Shown piece after piece: positions 25,816-39,900 of a stretch of DNA of 64,000 bases. The stretch is from assembly GCA_944474755.1 (NCBI GenBank), contig OX104115.1, positions 67,190,605 through 67,254,604 on the forward strand, read 5' to 3'. The position numbers and the translations under genes are program-made. Source of the stretch: Limnoperna fortunei. Taxonomy: Eukaryota > Mollusca > Bivalvia > Mytilida > Modiolidae. The notes beneath the pieces are model-generated. The model was not told the origin of the DNA, did no database searches, and saw only the letters and a program-made list of their open reading frames with translations. Positions within the stretch are counted from its first letter, which is position 1, and each line of letters starts with the position of its first letter.

Positions 25816-26392
25816 CAAATTTATACATGTATATGTAGAACCTACCCCCTCCCCTTTCCTCCCAATAGATATTGTCAATACATTGGAATTTACAATACTT
25901 TTTAGCTAAAATACTTGATTTTTATTCATAACAGTGGTTTTAATGGTTCTAATCATTTTCTTATCTGAGGAGTGTGGTTAGGGATGGGTGCCTGGAAAAA
26001 AGGTTTTCTTTTCAGTCTGGCCAAAATGTTTCAACTGCTTCAAAATTTCAAAAATTTCTCCTCTTTGCTATTTTGAGAAATATTTCTATGTGTCTTCTCA
26101 AATAAGAAATAATGATCTATCCAAACAAGAAAATTCAGACACCCCCAGATGTGAGAACTTGGGGGATTAGTAGGATCTGGCTGCAAAATTACTTAACATT
26201 TAAATCATATGTTTCTCTTGACTAATTCTTGGTACCATATTTGAGGTGATTGTGTTTAAAATTGTGTTCCAATACACTTGGACTGTTTTATTGTTCTGAG
26301 GTTTTGTATGTTTGTAAAATTTAATGTATATTTGTATTCTCCAAAAAATTTCCGATATAGGACATATAAGGATTTTGGCTTGATAAATATAC

Positions 26393-26553
26393 ATTACATA
26401 CATTATGTGTAGGTACAACTGCCTGTATCACGTCGAGACAGTTGTGTACATTCGTATCACTACGAGACGCGCAGCGTCGAGTTGTGATGCGGAATGTATG
26501 CAACTGTCGAGACATGATACAGGTAGTTGTACCTACACTTAAATGTATGTAAT
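26393..26553. repeat. 161-bp near-perfect palindrome
   Basis: The arms pair from ATTACATACAT / ATGTATGTAAT inward through GTAGGTACAACT and CTGTATCA to a CGAGACGCGCAGCGTCGAG centre. It looks like a foldback element. The 340 bp to its right hold two TGACGTCA/TGACGTCAC palindromes. Confidence 0.8.
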
Positions 26554-26984
26554 AAGTTTATCTAAAATTAAGAAGTATACAAGGACCAGAACAAAACTGA
26601 ATGTTTACAATTTAAAATTAAACATTCAACGAAGCATTTGTTTATAAAATATAGCCCCTAACATCGCACGCATTATGACGTCATATTTCATTCATAGAAT
26701 GAAAGTCATTCAACGAATTATTGGTTATTGAATTCATTGTGACGTCACGAAGTAGTTCCGACAAAAGTACATCTTGTATCACATATATAGATGATAAAAG
26801 GTTTTTTATCACACAGCTTGTATCACTCGATATTTTTTCAGATTTTGACTAAATACATAATTAATTTTAGATAAATACCCTTGTATACATAAGAGTTGGT
26901 CTGGAAATTACCCAATCTTAGTATATATGATTGTATAATAGCATGGAGAAAGGGACATTTCAGGATCATTGTCGGTTTGTTTTT

Positions 26985-27206
26985 TTCAGTAATTTTTCAG
27001 CTATATCATGGCATCCAGTTTTTATTGGGGGAGGAGTTCTAAGAGAAAACCCCCAACCTTCGTTTGGAAAACTGGCAATCCTTGTCAGTTCTGGAGTCTT
27101 GTACACCTGGCCGGCAGTGAGAATCGAACCCACAATCTCAGTGTTGAAAGGCCATGTGATTAATATATAATGAACTACCTTAACCACTCTGCCACATTGT
27201 CCCCCC
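26985..27206 (-). mobile_element. SINE, near full-length, reverse strand
   Basis: The reverse complement is visible: AGTAATTTTTCAGCTATATC, CAGTTTTTATTGGGGGAGGA, GAGAATCGAACCCACAATCT and TACCTTAACCACTCTGCCAC. Confidence 0.9.
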
Positions 27207-27547
27207 AGGATCATTGTCTGCTGCTGACCCCCATGTTTTTATTCGTGCAGAATTTTTTTTAGTTCATCAATCCAGGCTTAATAGTTCACTGTATTAATAT
27301 TTTAATACAGAGTTGTAGCTAAAACCAGTTTACTGTAGGGAAAATAACGAAAATGAAATTCTGTAAAGAAAATCAAAATTTTTTTCCTGGTTATATTCCA
27401 ATAGGCAAAAATTTAATTTGGAGACCCCCATGTTTCTTTCCATTACTAAAATGAATCTCAAATCTCAATTGACTGACATTATTACAAAAATTTGGGAAAA
27501 TTTTATTGATCAGAACTTTGTAAACACTCTATTATTCTAGTGCTTTT

Positions 27548-28303
27548 TATACCCCCGCTCGACAGAGTCGGGGGTATATAGTGATCCTCATGTCCGTCCG
27601 TCCGTCCGTTCGTCCGTCCACATTTGGTTTCCGGATGATAATTCAAAAAGTTTACATCCGATTTGAATGAAACTTTGGGATATTGCTATATATCAGGTTG
27701 GTAAGAAGCCTATCGATTTTGGGGGAAATCCATCAAATTTCAAGGTCACAGTCCTCGAAAAACGTTAGTAATTTTAACAAAAAAGTTGTTTCCGGACAAT
27801 AACTCAAAAAGTTTACATCCGATTTGAATGAAACTTTGGGATATTGTCATATATCAGGTTGGTAAGAAGCCTATCAATTTTGGGGGAAATCCATCAAATT
27901 TCAAGGTCACAGTCTACGAAAAACGTTAAAAATTTTAACATAAAAGTTGTTTCCGGACAATAACTCAAAAAGTTTGCATCCGATTTGAATGAAGCTTTGG
28001 GATATTGTTATATATCAGGTTGGTAAGAAGCCTATCGATTTTGGGGGAAATCCGTCAAATTTCAAGGTCACAGTCCACGAAAAACGTTAGAAATTTTAAC
28101 ATAAAAGTTGTTTCCAGACAATAACTCAAAAAGTTTGCATCCGATTTGAATGAAACTTTGGGATATTGTTATATATCAGGTTGGTAAAAAGCCTTTTGAT
28201 TTTGGGGGAAATCCATCAAATTTCAAGGTCGCAGTCCACGAAAAACGTTAGAAATTGTCACAAAAGCGGGGGTATCAGCGATCGCTAGATCGACTTTGTC
28301 TAG
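27548..28303 (+). mobile_element. tandem-core element with four 161-bp monomers
   Basis: The left end is a stem-loop (TATACCCCC, loop, GGGGGTATA), then a GTCCGTCCGTCC tract, then four monomers of about 161 bp starting near GTTTCCGG at 27,626, 27,788, 27,949 and 28,110. The right end has GCGGGGGTATCAGCGATCGC and finishes CTAG followed by T. Monomers include ATCCGATTTGAATGAAAC. No coding capacity was seen. The layout resembles bivalve pearl-type elements (recalled). Confidence 0.75.
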
Positions 28304-28641
28304 TTTAATTTTTTTTCTATGTACATTCACACTAAACAGCTCAAAAATAAGACCACTATTTTTCTATTTCAATTATAATTATTTGTATTAAAAAAAAAAT
28401 AAAGAGAGTATTTTACAAGATTAAATTAAATTTGATAGACAATTTTTGTCAGTGAATTTGTTATAAATTCCTTTAATGACTAGCATTGAAATCCTTCCCA
28501 TGTGGTTATTTTCACTCAGCTGTCTAGGTTTGGATATTTGTTTACTTGTACATACCAGGTGTTTAGAAACATGTGGAGTTGCCATTTCTAATATGTAAAA
28601 ACTACAGAGTTTGAACCATTGTTTACAAATATTAATAATTT

Positions 28642-30173
<1,532 letters not shown>

Positions 30174-30300
30174 TAGCTCACCTGACCTGAAGGATCACAT
30201 GAATTAATGGCCATCGCTTTGTATCTGGCATTAGCATCATCGTCGTCAAAGTCTTTGTCCTGTGTAAACTTTTACATTTCAATCTTCTTTCTAGTACTTA
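30174..30300 (+). mobile_element. 5' fragment of the 10.9-kb-type element
   Basis: It shows AGCTCACCTGACCTGAAGG, then CATCGTCGTCAAAGTC and TTTACATTTCAATCTTCTTT, as in the element at 10,890. It is degenerate and has no right end. Confidence 0.5.
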
Positions 30301-30892
30301 AATGTTGACCGGTTGACATTATTACAACTCTTCAGAAAATTTCTTTGAACAGAATTTTGTGAATCAACCGGATAATGCTTTTTAAAAAATTTTCTTACAT
30401 TTCAATCTTAATAGAATTCAAATGTCACTTTCAGTGCTCAACCTGCTGAAATAAGGTCTAAGGCAATTATTTTTTTAATTAAAATTTTGAATTTTGAAAG
30501 TTTAACTAAAATTCATTGACGAATTATATTCGGTACACGTGTCCTGACCCCCATATGTTCTAATTATCACCTCAATGTATTGTTCACACTCCTGTTTATT
30601 TTAATTTTTGTACAATTTTTAAAGGACCAGTGAGACAGAAGAGAAGACATTCCCATCAGGAGAGATACATGCCTGCGTAAAATGTGTGCTTGTATAAATG
30701 CTTAATAAAACCATCAAATCAACTCACTACAATGATATTATGACCTAGAAATTCTGCAACATATTATTTCAGCTCAAATATTCCAAGGTAAGGCTTTGTT
30801 TTTCTTTTATTAAATTTGATATAAGATATTATTAAAATAAATATTTGGAATTTTGTTGTACCAAAGATCAGAAGTGTTTTCACAAAAAGTTG

Positions 30893-30972
30893 CAAGTGTA
30901 AAATACATCGTAAGTGCTGACATCAAAATGGATTTCCCTTTGATCTTTTGACACTTACGTTGTATTTTACCC
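30893..30972. repeat. short hairpin
   Basis: GTAAAATACATCGTAAGTG and CACTTACGTTGTATTTTAC form a stem around a 35-bp loop. Confidence 0.6.
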
Positions 30973-31489
30973 TGACCACTTTTTCGGAAATTGACTGTAA
31001 AATCATTGACTGTTATTATTTTACAATATACATTGTATAAAACCTTGATGTTCTGAAGGTTTTAATATGTGTATGCCAAATTTTTGTAAACATTTTTCTG
31101 CAATATTAGCAAGAAATATTATTGAACATAAAGCTACCATTGGTATAAATGAAAACAAAAAATACCCAATTTGCTTTTATCAATAAATTCTCTAAAAATG
31201 CTTCACCATCGAGATTTTTGAATGACAGTATAATATCAAGTAGTAAATTGTAAGGCCTTAAAGTTAGGAGTAATAAACTATGATTATATGTTTTGTTTAC
31301 TTTGATACTAATCTCAATGTATGGGTTAGAAATTGCTTAGGGCTTCATTGGGTTTTTTTTTTGGAAAAAGGGGAGTGGTAGAGGGACAAGGATTTTTTAA
31401 GTAATTTTTTGTTTTTGTAAATTAACTAAAAAAACTCGCCTCTCCTCTATCCTACATTTATCTTTTATTTCTGGAATAGCTGTTATTCC

Positions 31490-31545
31490 ATCATGAGAAC
31501 ACTGAGATTGTGGGTTCGAGTAACACTGCGGGCAGATAAATTTAC
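31490..31545 (+). mobile_element. SINE head fragment
   Basis: AACACTGAGATTGTGGGTTC and GAGTAACACTGCGGGCAGAT match the B-box region only. Confidence 0.55.
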
Positions 31546-31976
31546 ATAAAAAAAATAATTATACCTCGACAAATAATTTAAGGGCTAATTACTTAAACAA
31601 CAAAATTACACAATAACAACATCTATTGTTCTCAGCATGTTGGAATAGCGAGAATAGGTCATTTTAAAATGTTGGAACAGCCAGAAGGCACCATACAAAC
31701 ATACACAAAATCATGAGAAAAACAGTAACCAGTTTCTAGTTGAAGAAACCCATGATGTAAATTATTGTTAAAGACCCAAACAATAGGACAGAAACATAAG
31801 TGTATGCACTTTAATATTAAATGAAAACAAGAAAGGAATAAAATAGATTATTTGGTGACCTGTTGATTTATATGTTCTTTAGGAATTTTACCCATTGAAT
31901 TCAAATAAATTAAATTAGACTACAAAATGTAACATCGTATTGAAACTTTATTGCATATCAACATAACTCATCACCA

Positions 31977-33755
31977 GGGCTCGAATCTTGGACTACCAGC
32001 AAGTCCACAATGGATACTGAAATGCCTCATAACCAGGGCTTGAACCTGTCATTACCAGCCAGCTCACTTATGGAGATAGATTGGCCTCATAACCAGGGCT
32101 TGAACCAGAGATTACAAGCCAGCCCACTAGTGGAGAAAGATTGGCCTCATAACCAGGGCTTGAACCTAGGATTACCAGCTAGCCCACTATTGGAGAAAGA
32201 TTGGCCTCATAACCAGGGCTCGCACCTATGATTATCAGCAAGCCCACTAATGGAGATAGATTGGCCTCATAACCAGGGCTTGAACCAGGGATTACAAGCC
32301 AGCCCACTATAGAGATAGATTGGCCTCATAACCAGGGCTTGAACCAGGGATTACAAGCCAGCCCACTAATGGAGATAGATTGGCCTCATAACCAGGGCTT
32401 GAACCAGGGATTACAAGCCGGTCCACTAGTGGAGAAAGATTGGCCTCATAACCAGGGCTTGAACCTAGGATTACCAGCTAGCCCACTATTGGAGAAAGAT
32501 TGGCCTCATAACCAGGGCTCGCACCTATGATTATCAGCAAGCCCACTAATGGAGATAGATTGGCCTCATAACCAGGGCTTGAACCAGGGATTACAAGCCA
32601 GCCCACTATAGAGATAGATTGGCCTCATAACCAGGGCTTGAACCAGGGATTACAAGCCAGCCCACTAATGGAGATAGATTGGCCTCATAACCAGGGCTTG
32701 AACCAGGGATTACAAGCCGGTCCACTAATAGAGATAGATTGGCCTCATAACCAGGGATTGAACCAGGGATTACAAGCAGCCCACTATTGGAGATCGATTG
32801 GCCTCATAACCAGGGCTCAAACTAGGGATTACAAGCCAGCCCACTATTGGAGATAGATTGGCCGCATAACCAGGGCTTGAACCTGGGATTACCAGCCAGC
32901 CCACTATTGGAGATAAATTGGCCTCATAACCAGGGCTTGAACCTTTGATTACCAGCTAGCCCACTGATGGAGAAAGATAGGCCTCTTAACCAGGGCTTGA
33001 AACTATGATTACCAGCCAGCCCACTAATGGTAATAGATTGGCCTCATAACCAGGGCTTGAAACTATGATTACCAGCCAGTCCACTAATGGTAATAGATTG
33101 GCCTCATAACCAGGGCTTGAAACTATGATTACCAGCCAGCCCACTAATGGTAATAGATTGGCCTCATAACCAGGGCTTGAAACTATGATTACCAGCCAGT
33201 CCACTAATGGTAATAGATTGGCCTCATAACCAGGGCTTGAAACTATGATTACCAGCCAGTCCACTAATGGTAATAGATTGGCCTCATAACCAGGGCTTGA
33301 ACCTATGATTACCAGCCAGTCCACTAATGGTAATAGATTGGCCTCATAACCAGGGCTTGAACCAATGATTACCAGCCAGCCCACTAATGGTAATAGATTG
33401 GCCTCATAACCAGGGCTTGAACCTATGATTACCAGCCAGTCCACTAATGGTAATAGATTGGCCTCATAACCAGGGCTTGAAACTATGATTACCAGCTAGC
33501 CCACTAATGGTAATAGATTGGCCTCATAACCAGGGCTTGAAACTATGATTACCAGCCAGCCCACTAATGGTAATAGATTGGCCTCATAACCAGGGCTTGA
33601 AACTATGATTACCAGCTAGCCCACTATTGGAGAAAGATAGGCCTCTTAACCAGGGCCCGTATCTGAATTTACGAGTCAGCCCAATAATGGAGAAAAATAG
33701 GCCTCATAACCAGGACTCAAACCTGGGATTACCAGCCAGCCCTGGATACAGATAG
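31977..33755. repeat. 60-bp minisatellite, about 29 copies, two blocks
   Basis: The unit is TTGGCCTCATAACCAGGGCT / TGAACCAGGGATTACAAGCC / AGCCCACTAATGGAGATAGA. The left block (to about 32,990) has GGAGATAGA; the right block has GGTAATAGA and AACTATGATTACC. A 299-bp five-unit block is repeated at 32,339 and 32,638. On the - strand each unit holds GGTTCAAGCCC, a match to the Pol III B box. Confidence 0.95.
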
Positions 33756-33875
33756 GCCTCTTGTTAAACAGTAAAATAATGATAAAAGTAGTAAAAAGAC
33801 TAGTAAAACCTTACAGTAGCTCTATGGAAAAGGTTAATATTCCTCTCATTCTTAACATTATTTTTATTTTTATAG

Positions 33876-33964
33876 ATTCCAGCAAAATGGTGATCCCAAC
33901 CTGACAATGGGCTGTGCTTCTTTTAAAAGTGTTAACCAAAATGAAGAAAAAAAATCTGAGAAAG
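33876..33964 (+). CDS. PPEF: PPEF exon 1 (5'UTR end plus first 19 codons)
   Basis: A pyrimidine-rich tract ending in TATAG precedes 33,876, so this may be an internal exon with the UTR continuing upstream. The start at 33,907 gives [19 protein letters not shown] and then a G before a GTAAAC donor at 33,965. The MGC start matches the MGCSSS-type start known in vertebrate PPEF, where Gly2 and Cys3 can be acylated for membrane attachment. An earlier ATG at about 33,887 opens a six-codon upstream ORF that stops just before the main start. The start choice is firm because of the MGC match and the in-phase join to the IQ exon. Confidence 0.8.
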
Positions 33965-36900
33965 GTAAACTATGAAAAATTCATTCAGGACATATTTTAT
34001 TGGAGTTGACAGGTTTTTTGTGATGGTCAGTTTAAATAGTGATATTATTCAGTTTTAAGCTGTCCTGGCAAAAAACTTTGGTGAGCTCATGCCATCACTG
34101 TCAGTCTGTGCAGCATTATCTTAAAAAAAATTATTTTACCCTTATACCACTAGACCAATTTTAACCAAACTTGGAATGTATAATTCTTTAAATATTCCCT
34201 TTCTAAACTATTATCCTATATCCTCTCCCTCCAACCAAAGATGGCCACCATTACTTAAAATAGAAAATATTTTAATTGGATGATTTCACTTTATTTTTCC
34301 GCAAAACAGCTGAATATGAAGTGAAGTACATCTATATTAACATTGGATTTTGTGAAAAACTGATACTTTAATAAATAAATTCTGTTTTATTTTTAAGATT
34401 TAATTTTGAAATATTAACTTATCCAGAATTTATTGAATCAAAGTTGAAGCATTTTTATTGAAAGAATTGTGTTCTGTAACACATAGTTCAATTGATTAAC
34501 AAGCTCCTGGTAGCCTTTGGTTTAAGGATGTTTACTGTTCTGTTTCAAATTAAAAACTAATTAATGAATGCTAGATACTGTTTAGTTGAGATAAGCTACC
34601 AATAAGTTATTGAAATATGTGCAAAAAAAGATCTCTGTTTTTTATCGGTTCAGTACAGCATGTGTGAACAAATGATACTGATTAGCGTAGACATCATTTT
34701 GATGTGGATTCTTGATGTAAGACTTTGTATGGACATGTATTGTTTCCAAAAAAAAGCTATGAATAGATATAAAGTATTCTATGATAATTTCTCATTTGGC
34801 TTTAAAGCTGTACTAGTACGTAATGCAATCGGGAAAAGCAGTCCTTGAACAGGCAAAAAATGTTCCTATGAAATTAATAAAAAATGGGATTTCAAAAAGA
34901 GGACAGCAACATCAAACTTTTAACATCCTTAATACATCAATATTTTTTCCAAGCTTGTCCCTCATGTTATGATTTAGAACAGATTCACAGATTCAATCAT
35001 GACATACTTGTCAATGTTGACAAAAAGTGCAAATTTTAAGGTAAGTTAGATACATTGAATATTTCAAATTCTATTTTTGTATTGTTTCTGTTTCTGTCAT
35101 TTGACAATTGTTGTCATATCATCTTATACACCCTGATATATGTCACTGCTCCAATTACGAAAAGTAGTAAGTTATCTACCACGTGCAGGTTGCGTCATGG
35201 TAGCCAAAACTGAACATGCGATATGACCATGTTTGGAATTTAAGTAGGTAAACTGAAATTAATGTGCTCATAACCCGTCAAAGATTTTGTTGTCTCTTTA
35301 AAGATTAATCGATGTCACAATAGTGTATGAAACATGGTTTGTTACGTACACTTATTTACTCTGACTCTGATTGGATTTAAGTTTTTGTAACAAAAAAATC
35401 TACTTGATAATGTCTTTGTGGTCAAGTTTTTGTTTTCTGTTCGTAAAGTCCTATGAAGTTGTTCAATAATTATTGATATAACTTTTGGTGACGTCAATAT
35501 TAAGATTTACATTAGTAATCATCAAAACAAAAATATTACCCTGTGTTCAGCTTTTAATGCAGGCATAATAATATCACAATTTTACATGAAAGCAGAATGT
35601 ATCATGATATAAAAAAATTAAGATTTAACAAAGTATATGTAAAGAGAAAAAATTGTTGAAAGAAATACTCGCTTAGTTACCTTGATATGGTTTTGATTCA
35701 TGTAATAATTATAGATTATTTAGATTTTTTTTTTAACGAGATTGACAGCCCTGAGATGAGATGATAAGAAAATGCATCAAGTTTCATAAAAACTAAATAA
35801 TCTCTTTAATGCTGTTTTGTAACATTGTGACATCAAGGTGTTTACTTAACGATGTCTTGACAGCGAGGTGAGATGGGCACATCTCATGTTACTATATTGA
35901 GATGGGATAATACGGCACATAAAGATCAAAGGAAAATATTGTAAAATAACGATAATATTATAAATTTGGGTAATGTTTCTTATTAAAAAATATTCATTTT
36001 CCTTATGTCTAAAGTCCAGCTTACATTGTGTAAATAAGGTTGAATTGATAAAACAAAAAAAAATTAAGTGATGGTACAATTATTATTCATTTCAGGAGTA
36101 AGTAGAGTCAATAAAATAGTATTTTTAAATTCAAAATTCAAAATAAATACTTAAATCTTTCCAAAACAGTGTAAAAACTGGGAACTGTGCCAATGTTATT
36201 ATTTGTACAGGGATCTGGGATTTTTTGAGCTCAGAAAGACTGAGGACAAATTAGAATAGGAGGGATGATGAACCCATAGATAAAACTTTTGTTCAGACTG
36301 ACCATACATTTTTTTATCCCCCCTTTTACCCAGATTTTAAAATGTTTGGTGCTTTACTAAAATGAGCAGATATGAACTGATGTTTTATTCAATTGATGTC
36401 TTGTTACTATGGCAATATACATTCCTATCCATTGCTTTAATGCTTTATTTTGATTGGATGTTAGGGGCCTTCGTGGCAGAGTGGTTCAGGTAGTTCGTCT
36501 ACTATTTATCATGTGGTCTGAGATTGCAGGTTCCAGTCTCACTGTAGGCAGGGTGTACTCTGCTCCAATCCTAACTGACAAGGATTACACCGTCACACAA
36601 TATCCCAGTGGGAATCTGTGACATACCAATACAGATACAGAGATTGCCAGTTTTCGTACTGATGGTCCAGGATTTTCTCCAAATACTTCAGCTTCCTCCC
36701 CAATAAAAACAGGATGCCACGATGAAGCTGAAAGTGGCATTAAGCATCATTCAAACAAACAAACAAACAAACAGTTGATTGGATGTTCAAAATCCAAGAG
36801 GTTAGGGTCATCTGTCTGTCAAGTATCAGCAGCTGCAGGCATAACTTATTGAATAAAAAGTTAAGAACTTTAAGTATTGCTTTATTAGGAAAATTAGTGT

Positions 36901-39900
36901 GTTGTATTTAAAATGGGCTGTATCAAACTTAGATTATTTATTTACTATGTTGGCCAGCAAAAATATAATTTTAAACTCAGATTGAAGTCCTTTACTTATC
37001 AAATACAACACATATCTCCTGACATATATTTCCTTTTTTTGGGGGGAGTGGTGGGTTCCACCTGGTACTTTGACTTCCTCCCCACAAAAAAAAAATTGGA
37101 AGACATCATACAGCTAAAAAAAAGTTAAACATGGCATTAAACAACAAACAAAATCTTTGCATATAAGATAAGCTGAAATATGTGGCACATTGTGTTAGTC
37201 ATTGAGTTACATATAAGATAAGCTAAAATGTGTGGCACATTGTGTTAGTCATTGAGTTACATATAAGATAAGCTGAAATGTGTGGCACGATGTGTTAGTC
37301 ATTGAGTTACATATAAGATAAGCTGAAATATGTGGCACGATGATGTTAGTCAATGAGTAACATATAAGATAAGCTGAAATGTGTGGCACATTGTGTTAGT
37401 CATTAAGTTACATATAAGATAAGCTGAAATGTGTGGCACATTGTGTTAGTCAATGAGTAACATATAAGATAAGCTGAAATATGTGGCACGATGTGTTAGT
37501 CAATGAGTAACATATAAGATAAGCTGAAATGTGTGGCACATTGTGTTAGTCATTGAGTTACATATAAGATAAGCTGAAATGTGTGGCAAAGAGTAACATA
37601 TAAGGTTAAGTGCAAATTAGTGCAATAGTAACATATAAGATAAGCTGAAATATGTGGCACGATGTGTTAGTCAATGAGTAACATATAAGATAAGCTGAAA
37701 TGTGTGGCACGATGTGTTAGTCATTGAGTTACATATAAGATAAGCTGAAATGTGTGGCACATTGTGTTAGTCAATGAGTAACATATAAGATAAGCTGAAA
37801 TATGTGGCATGATGTGTTAGTCATTGAGTTACATATAAGATAAGCTGAAATGTGTGGCACGATGTGTTAGTCATTGAGTTACATATAAGATAAGCTGAAA
37901 TGTGTGGCACGATGTGTAAGTCATTGAGTTACATATATGATAAGCTGAAATGTGTGGCACATTGTGTTAGTCATTGAGTTACATATAAGATAAGCTGAAA
38001 TGTGTGGCAGGATGTGTTAATCATTGAGTTACATATAAGATAAGCTGACATATGTGGCACATTGTGTTAGTCATTGAGTTACATATAAGATAAGCTGAAA
38101 TGTGTGGCACGATGTGTTAGTCAATGAGTAACATATAAGATAAGCTGAAATATGAGGCACATTGTGTTAGTCAATGAGTAACATATAAGATAAGCTGAAA
38201 TGTGTGACACATTGTGTTAGTCATTGAGTTACATATAAGATAAGCTGAAATGTGTGGCACATTGTGTTAGTCAATGAGTAACATATAAGATAAGCTGAAA
38301 TGTGTGGCACATTGTGTTAGTCATTGAGTTACATAAAAGATAAGCTGAAATATGTGGCACATTGTGTTAGTCATTGAGTTACAGATAAGATAAGCTGAAA
38401 TATGTGGCACGATGTGTTAGTCATTGCGTCACATATAAGATAAGCTGAAATATGTGGCACGATGTGTTAGTCAATGAGTAACATATAAGATAAGCTGAAA
38501 TGTGTGGCACGATGTGTTAGTCAATGAGTAACATATAAGATAAGCTGAAATATGTGGCACGATGTGTTAGTCAATGAGTAACATATAAGATAAGCTGAAA
38601 TGTGTGGCACGTTGTGTTAGTCAATGAGTAACATATAAGATAAGCTGAAATGTGTGGCACATTGTGTTAGTCAATGAGTAACATATAAGATAAGCTGAAA
38701 TGTGTGGCACATTGTGTTAGTCATTGAGTTACATATAAGATAGGGGCCTCGGTGGCCGAGTGGTCAAGGTAGTTCGTTTACTATTGATCACGTGGTCTGT
38801 CAACACTGAGATTGCGGGTTCGATTCTCACTGCAGGCACGGTGTACTCGACTCCAATCTTAATTGACAAGGATTGCCAGTTTTCCTACCGCAGGTCGGGG
38901 GTTCTCTCCGGGTACTCCGGCTTCCTCCCCCAATAAAAACTGGACGCCATGAAATAGCTGAAAAATTGCTGAAAGTGGCGTTAAAACACCATTCAAACAA
39001 ACAAACAAACATATAAGATAAGCTGAAATGTGTGGCACATTGTGTTAGTCATTGAGTTACATATAAGATAAGCTGAAATGTGTGGCACATTGTGTTAGTC
39101 AATGAGTAACATATAAGATAAGCTGAAATGTGTGGCACATTGTGTTAGTCATTGAGTAACATATAAGATAAGCTGAAATGTGTGGCACGATGTGTTAGTC
39201 ATTGAGTTACATATAAGATAAGCTGAAATATGTGGCACGATGTGTTAGTCAATGAGTTAAGTATTATGTAATTATTGACACTAAATTTGATCATCTTGCC
39301 ATAAAAATGACCAGCTACCGGTAATCAGGATTTTATTTTTTGGTGAAAATCGAAATTAAACAAATAGGATTGCTTTCTTTGAGTTATCAGTTATATAAAA
39401 TTTATACTTGCAACAGAAATTTTAAATGTTAAATATTTCACCGTTTGCAATATACGGGTACATAAACATCAAGGAATTACTATAGAGAAATGGGTAATAG
39501 GAAAAAAATGCTGCCTGCTTGGTGTTGTTAAAAAAGTTAGGACTGCGTTTAAAATTTTGGCAGATGGTTTAAATTAATGCATAATTTTAGAACTTGACAC
39601 TTTCTTTAATTTCTAGTTTCTCTAGTTAGCAGACATACTGAGATGGGTAAGATAACTCTGCACAACTTTATGTTAGGATACTTGTCAAACATCGTATCTA
39701 TATATTACTTTGGCCGTACATAGTGTATATGTAAGAAATCTGTTGCATGAGAACTGAACCCTGTGTACATGTTCATTATTGTAATTTCTCATATTTCTGG
39801 ACATTATATTTATATTTCATTATATTATAGTCAAAATACAATGACCTGTCAGGTACTTTCTACCTATTGCTCAATCAATTCCAAAAATAGATAACTGCTG

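Noticed and set aside
32986..33444. 152-residue frame on the - strand
   Set aside because: Translation of the 60-bp array.
38743..38850. A tRNA gene
   Set aside because: It has A- and B-box-like motifs but belongs to a SINE with a 3' body, tail and target duplication; a clean cloverleaf was not seen.
37155..39256. CRISPR-like regular array
   Set aside because: Repeats are contiguous without unique spacers, the context is eukaryotic and there are no cas genes.
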